From JAAYCI01 sp031548875 (GTDB taxonomy: Bacteria > Bacillota > Clostridia > Oscillospirales > Ruminococcaceae): 18,914 nt of DNA. This document shows positions 15,332-18,914 of this stretch, one piece after another (positions within the stretch are counted from its first letter, which is position 1; each line of letters opens with the position of its first letter). Under the pieces are notes generated by a model. That model was not told the DNA's origin. It worked only from the letters and a program-made list of their open reading frames with translations, and did no database searches. The position numbers and the translations under genes are program-made. The stretch lies in assembly GCA_031548875.1 (NCBI GenBank), contig JAVBQQ010000074.1, positions 1-18,914 of the forward strand. Direction: 5' to 3'.

Positions 15332-15429
15332 CGGACGCAAGTTGAAGCAAAAAAAGCCGGATTCGGCGGTCTTCATGCCCTAAAGCAAGACGCGCAATAC
15401 ACCAATCGAGAGGGGACGACACGCAAACC

Positions 15430-16587
15430 ATGCTGGACAATAACGCCGCAAAACAAAAATTTGAAGAGATCCTGGAGAAGCAGAAGGCCCGCGTGGCCCG
15501 CATGCAAGAGCAGAAGGACTTTGTGGACTACGAGGCGCTGGACAAGCTGATCATCGGCATCTGCGGCGGCGACGGCATCGGCCCGGTCATCACGAGCGTA
15601 AGCGAGGACATCCTGCGCTTCCTGCTCAAAGAGGACGTGGCCACTGGAAGGGTGGCGTTCCGGGAGATCGCCGGCCTCACCATCGAGAACCGCATCGCCG
15701 CAGGCAAGGCCATCCCGGACGACGTGCTGGCCGAGCTGAAGAGCTGCCACGTCATCCTGAAAGGCCCCACCACAACGCCCGACGCCGCCTACAAGGGCCC
15801 CAACATCGAGAGCGCCAACGTGGCCATGCGCCGCGAGCTGGACCTGTTTGCCAACGTGCGCCCGGTGAAGGTGCCGGAGCAGGGCATCGACTGGACCTTC
15901 TTCCGCGAAAACACGGAGGGCTCCTACGCCGTGGGCAGCCTGGGGTTCGAGATCGAGGACGGCATCAGCGTCGACTTCACCATCACCACCACCGAAGGCA
16001 CCCGCCGCATCGCGCAGCTGGCCTTCGACTTTGCCCAAAAGAACGGCAAGACGAAGGTGGCCTGCGTCACCAAGGCCAACGTCATCAAGGCCACCGACGG
16101 CAAGTTCCTGCGCATCTGCCAGGAGGTGGCCGGGGGATATCCCGGCATCGAGTGCGAGAGCTGGTACGCGGACATCATGACCGCCAAGCTGGTGGACGAA
16201 AAGCGTCGACGGGACTTCCAGGTGATGGTGCTGCCCAACCTGTATGGCGACATCATCACCGACGAGGCGGCGGAGTTCCAGGGCGGCGTGGGCACCGCCG
16301 GCAGCATGAATCTGGGCAAGCGCTACGCCATGTTCGAGGCCATCCACGGTTCGGCGCCGCGCATGGTGGCCGAGGGCCGCGGCGCCTACGCCGACCCTTG
16401 CAGCATGCTGCGGGCCACCGTGCTGCTGCTGCGCCACATCGGCCGCATGGCGGAGGCGGCCAAACTTGAACGCGCGCTGGACATCTGCATGTTCGAGGAG
16501 AAAACACTCGCTGTTACCGGGCGCGAGAGCGGGGCCACATCCGCCGCCTTTGGCGCCTATGTTATGGAAACCATCGCCAGACTGTAA
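15430..16587 (+). CDS. Isocitrate dehydrogenase (isocitrate/isopropylmalate dehydrogenase family)
   Basis: Oxidatively decarboxylates isocitrate to 2-oxoglutarate, inferred from motif and neighbour. Of the 385 residues, the first 38 form a charged helical extension before the GICGGDGIGP strand. The substrate motif ESANVAMRRELDLFANVRP has the Ser and Asn of isocitrate-type enzymes plus the three conserved Arg. FFRENTEGSYAVGS carries the catalytic Tyr, VTKANVIK the Lys, and NLYGDIITDEAAE the metal-binding Asp residues. The coenzyme loop reads HGSAPRMVAEG, with Arg-Met where NADP enzymes have Lys-Tyr, so NAD+ is likely but not certain. The ribosome binding site GAGAGGGG is unusually far (14 bases) from the ATG. 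Isopropylmalate or homoisocitrate activity is the main alternative. Confidence 0.9.
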   Translation: MLDNNAAKQKFEEILEKQKARVARMQEQKDFVDYEALDKLIIGICGGDGIGPVITSVSEDILRFLLKEDVATGRVAFREIAGLTIENRIAAGKAIPDDVLAELKSCHVILKGPTTTPDAAYKGPNIESANVAMRRELDLFANVRPVKVPEQGIDWTFFRENTEGSYAVGSLGFEIEDGISVDFTITTTEGTRRIAQLAFDFAQKNGKTKVACVTKANVIKATDGKFLRICQEVAGGYPGIECESWYADIMTAKLVDEKRRRDFQVMVLPNLYGDIITDEAAEFQGGVGTAGSMNLGKRYAMFEAIHGSAPRMVAEGRGAYADPCSMLRATVLLLRHIGRMAEAAKLERALDICMFEEKTLAVTGRESGATSAAFGAYVMETIARL

Positions 16588-16618
16588 ACGCGACGAACGC
16601 GCCTAAGGAGACATTATC

Positions 16619-17296
16619 ATGGGGGAAAACAAGGTATCGTTGCCGGTCATCAAACGGTTGCCGCGCTATTACCGCTACGTAAGCGACCTGAAAAAGGCCG
16701 ACGTGACCACCATCTCGTCCAGCGAGCTGGCCAAACTGCTGGGCACCACGGCCAGCCAGGTCCGGCAGGACTTCAACCATTTCGGCGGGTTTGGCCAGCA
16801 GGGCATCGGGTACACCGTGTCCCACCTGTGCAACGAGCTGGAGAAGCTGCTGCTGGACGGCCCCGAACTGGACGCCATCCTCATTGGCGCCGGCCGCCTG
16901 GGCCGCACCATCGCCCATTTCCTGGCCACCGGCAACAACGGCATCCGCCTCATAGCCGCCTTCGACGCCGCCGAGTATGAGATCGGCCGCCCGCTGGGCG
17001 AACTTACTGTACAAAACGTAGACAACCTGACCGAATACTGCGCGGCCTACCACCCCACCATGGCCGTGCTGTGCATTCCGGAGGAGAGCGCCGCCGTGAT
17101 GGCGCCCACATTGAGGAACCTGGGCGTGAAGGGCTTTTGGAACTTCGCGAACTACGACCTTTCCCACGACCAGCCCGAGGTCGCCGTGGAGAATGTGCAC
17201 CTGGGCGACAGCCTGATGAGCCTTGGCTACCGGGTGCGCCATCTGGACGACTGCCCCGGCGGCCTGTGCGCCGTGCGGGACCCGAAGGACAACTGA
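16619..17296 (+). CDS. rex: Redox-sensing transcriptional repressor Rex
   Basis: A 225-residue dimeric repressor that releases DNA when NADH/NAD+ is high and so adjusts fermentation and electron-transfer genes. An N-terminal winged helix (about 1-80; LPRYYRYVSDL, SSELAKLLGTTASQVRQDF) precedes a Rossmann domain with the NAD-binding GAGRLG (90-95). A C-terminal helix swaps between subunits. AAGGAG lies 8 bases before the ATG. It follows the isocitrate dehydrogenase gene by 31 bases, so it is probably in the same transcript. No TTGTGA/TCACAA-type Rex operator is visible at the aconitase promoter, so control of this operon by Rex is not shown. Confidence 0.97.
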   Translation: MGENKVSLPVIKRLPRYYRYVSDLKKADVTTISSSELAKLLGTTASQVRQDFNHFGGFGQQGIGYTVSHLCNELEKLLLDGPELDAILIGAGRLGRTIAHFLATGNNGIRLIAAFDAAEYEIGRPLGELTVQNVDNLTEYCAAYHPTMAVLCIPEESAAVMAPTLRNLGVKGFWNFANYDLSHDQPEVAVENVHLGDSLMSLGYRVRHLDDCPGGLCAVRDPKDN

Positions 17297-17300
17297 CACG

Positions 17301-17320
17301 CCCGGCCCCGCCGGGTTTTT
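17301..17320 (+). terminator. Intrinsic terminator after rex
   Basis: CCCGGC (17301-17306) and GCCGGG (17310-17315) form a 6-bp GC stem around CCC, followed by TTTTT. It lies four bases after the rex stop. No clear promoter is visible in the 28 bases before the next gene, so partial read-through may supply that gene. Confidence 0.75.
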
Positions 17321-17348
17321 CAGAACATACATATCGGAGGAAAACACA

Positions 17349-17570
17349 ATGGCAGAATTCAAGTACGAGATCACCGAGCGCATCGCGGTGCTCTCCACCA
17401 ATGCAAACGGCTGGGAGCGCCAGGTGAACATGGTGAGCTGGAACGACCGCGAGCCCAAATACGACATTCGCGACTGGAGCCCCGACGGCACCAAGATGGG
17501 CAAGGGCATCAGCCTCTCGCACGACGAGATATCCCTGCTCAAAGGCGTGCTGGACGACCTTGAGCTCTGA
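17349..17570 (+). CDS. YdbC-family PC4-like single-stranded nucleic-acid-binding protein
   Basis: A 73-residue protein matching the Firmicutes YdbC family, which has the fold of the eukaryotic PC4 coactivator and binds single-stranded DNA or RNA. Seen are an N-terminal strand pair (EITERIAVLS), the NGWERQVNMVSWNDREPKYDIRDWSPD core, and a C-terminal helix (SHDEISLLKGVLDDL) for dimerisation. The start ATG has GGAGG 8 bases upstream. Its cellular role is not established. It ends one base before the ATG of the HD-domain gene, so the two are almost certainly translated together. Confidence 0.9.
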   Translation: MAEFKYEITERIAVLSTNANGWERQVNMVSWNDREPKYDIRDWSPDGTKMGKGISLSHDEISLLKGVLDDLEL

Positions 17571-17571
17571 G

Positions 17572-18165
17572 ATGGATTATAAGCAATCGTTCATCACCGC
17601 TTTCGGGCAGGAGGTCACGCGCGAGGGCGCGGCCGGCCTTCTTAGTTGGCTGCAAACCACAGATTTCTTCACGGCGCCCGCCTCCACCCGCTACCACGGC
17701 GCGTGCGAGGCCGGCCTTGTGATGCACAGTCTGAACGTATACGAGGTACTGCGCGCGCGCTTTGCCTCCTCCTGCGCGGAATTCGGCATCGACCCAGAGA
17801 GCCTTGCCATCTGCGGCCTGCTGCACGATTTGTGCAAGGCCAATTTTTATAAACCCGGTTTTCGCAATGTGAAGGACGACGCCACCGGCGCGTGGGAGCG
17901 CGTGCCCACCTTCACGGTGCAGGACGCGTTCCCCTATGGCCACGGCGAGAAGAGCGTCTTTCTCATCGAGCGCTTCGTGCGCCTCAAGACCAGTGAGGCC
18001 ATTGCCATCCGCTGGCATATGGGAGGCTTCGATGACGCAGTGAAGGGCGGCAGCTATGCCATCAGCGAAGCCTGGCGCAACTACCCGCTGGGCGTCATGC
18101 TGCACATGGCGGACCTGGAGGCCACCTACCTGCTGGAGCGTGGCACCAGCGCGGCGAACCGGTAG
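17572..18165 (+). CDS. HD-domain phosphohydrolase
   Basis: A 197-residue protein with HD-superfamily metal ligands: His52 in GLVMHSLNVYE, His85-Asp86 in LLHDLCKANF, His124 and His149 as possible further ligands, and Asp181 in LHMADLEATYL. Such proteins hydrolyse phosphoester bonds of nucleotides or RNA; the GLxxHSLNVYE form recalls the HD domain of YhaM-like exonucleases, but the substrate here is not known. The ATG at 17572 follows the YdbC stop by one base and has no strong site of its own, pointing to translational coupling; a TTG at 17560 is an alternative start. The stop is TAG, followed by a strong terminator. Confidence 0.88.
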   Translation: MDYKQSFITAFGQEVTREGAAGLLSWLQTTDFFTAPASTRYHGACEAGLVMHSLNVYEVLRARFASSCAEFGIDPESLAICGLLHDLCKANFYKPGFRNVKDDATGAWERVPTFTVQDAFPYGHGEKSVFLIERFVRLKTSEAIAIRWHMGGFDDAVKGGSYAISEAWRNYPLGVMLHMADLEATYLLERGTSAANR

Positions 18166-18199
18166 TCCTTGTCCATCATTCTCTGTCTTTACAAACACA

Positions 18200-18240
18200 A
18201 AAGCCCCCGTGCAGGCTGCACGGGGGCTTTCTTTTGTTTT
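18200..18240. terminator. Bidirectional terminator between the HD gene and ftsZ
   Basis: A perfect 14-bp stem, AAAGCCCCCGTGCA (18200-18213) with TGCACGGGGGCTTT (18217-18230), and a 3-base loop. The plus strand continues CTTTTGTTTT and the minus strand continues TTGTGTTTG after the stem's own TTT, so it can stop both convergent transcripts. It overlaps the last base of the ftsZ stop codon region. Confidence 0.92.
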
Positions 18241-18914
18241 CAGTTCTCCTCGCTGCCGTCACGGTTGCTCAGCATGGTGAGGATATCGTCGAAGTAATCG
18301 TCGTCGTTGCGGGGCATGGGCGGTTCCTCGCCCTCCTGGGTGGCCGAGAAGGCGAACGGCTGCGGGCCGCGGTAGCCATCCTGCATCGAGGCGGCCTGCA
18401 TGGCCGTGTCGAACCCGGTGGCCACGACCGTGATACGCATCGAATCGGTGATGTCCTCTTCGAAGGCCGCGCCCCAGATGATATTGGCATCGGGATGGGC
18501 GGCGCTGGTGATGCTGGTGGCAGCCGTCTCCACGTCTTCCAGGGCCACGTCGGGCGAGGCGGTGATGTTGATGATGACGCCGCGCGCGCCGGCAATGCTG
18601 GTTTCCAACAGGGGGCTGGTAACGGCGGCCATCGCGGCGTCGGCAGCCATGTTGCCGCCGCGGGCCTCGCCCACGCCCATGTGCGCGTGGCCGGCGTCGC
18701 GCATCACGTTGCGCACGTCCGCAAAGTCCAGGTTGATAAAGCTGGGGATGTTCACCAACGAAGAGATGCTCTCCACGCCCTGACGCAGCACGTTATCAGC
18801 AGCCGCAAAAGCATTTGCCATCGTTATTTTTTCGGCACTGATCAGCTTCAGCCGTTCGTTGGGGATCACAATCAGGCTGTCCACCCGCTCCAGCAGCGCG
18901 CGGATGCCGTCTTC
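18240..18914 (-). CDS. ftsZ: Cell division protein FtsZ, C-terminal part
   Basis: Tubulin-like GTPase that forms the division ring. The window holds the last 224 residues; the gene continues past the right edge in frame. Seen are the helix and strand region around SLIVIPNERL, FADVRNVMRDAGHAHMGVGEARG (synergy-loop region), the second domain (GVIINITASPDVALEDVE, DANIIWGAAFEEDI, MRITVVATGF) and a short linker. The C-terminus is acidic, DDDYFDDILTMLSNRDGSEEN split over the last residues, and lacks the usual DIPxFLR-like peptide; DDILTML probably takes that place. The GTP-binding GGGTGS lies outside the window. Confidence 0.97.
   Translation of the reverse strand, partial: EDGIRALLERVDSLIVIPNERLKLISAEKITMANAFAAADNVLRQGVESISSLVNIPSFINLDFADVRNVMRDAGHAHMGVGEARGGNMAADAAMAAVTSPLLETSIAGARGVIINITASPDVALEDVETAATSITSAAHPDANIIWGAAFEEDITDSMRITVVATGFDTAMQAASMQDGYRGPQPFAFSATQEGEEPPMPRNDDDYFDDILTMLSNRDGSEEN

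Noticed and set aside
15349..15367. Minus-strand terminator in the aconitase-isocitrate dehydrogenase gap
   Set aside because: A GCCG/CGGC hairpin followed on the minus strand by seven T is present, but the stem is only 4 bp and no minus-strand gene lies upstream of it.

Overview
The window is GC-rich DNA from a Gram-positive anaerobe. Strong AGGAGG-type ribosome binding sites, spaced TTGACA/TATAAT-type promoters, Rex, MtaB, a YdbC-type PC4 protein and a zinc-ribbon MscL point to Clostridia, most likely a high-GC gut member of the Oscillospirales. This placement is inferred from gene content only. No whole system here is clearly undescribed. The most notable single signals are an in-frame amber codon that splits an otherwise intact ygiQ gene, a serine-recombinase-like protein lacking the catalytic serine, and several unexplained hairpin structures.

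Bases 1-742 are the tail of a mobile element: the C-terminus of a large serine recombinase, overlapped by a small resolvase-domain protein with Ala at the catalytic Ser position. The element stops against a tRNA-Leu(GAG) gene on the minus strand. That gene has its own promoter, a perfect 12-bp hairpin in its leader, and a long hairpin plus T-tract terminator behind it.

Bases 969-13188 are one long run of minus-strand housekeeping genes. Read in transcription order they are uppP (cell-wall lipid carrier recycling), ftsK (chromosome translocation), a two-TM YcxB-like protein, ygiQ (radical SAM, broken by TAG), a membrane-anchored ComEC-like metallo-beta-lactamase protein, a DUF3006 protein, mscL and mtaB (tRNA ms2t6A synthesis). 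A fresh promoter then drives pgi and a small P-loop NTPase. A triple 17-bp palindromic repeat lies between uppP and ftsK.

From a divergent promoter region at about 13290-13360 the plus strand carries aconitase and an isocitrate dehydrogenase-family enzyme (the citrate-to-2-oxoglutarate branch), then the NADH/NAD+ sensor Rex with a terminator. These are followed by a YdbC-like PC4 protein and an HD-domain hydrolase separated by one base. A 14-bp bidirectional terminator ends this run and faces the convergent ftsZ gene, which is cut by the right edge of the window. No stretch longer than 300 bases lacks a gene.
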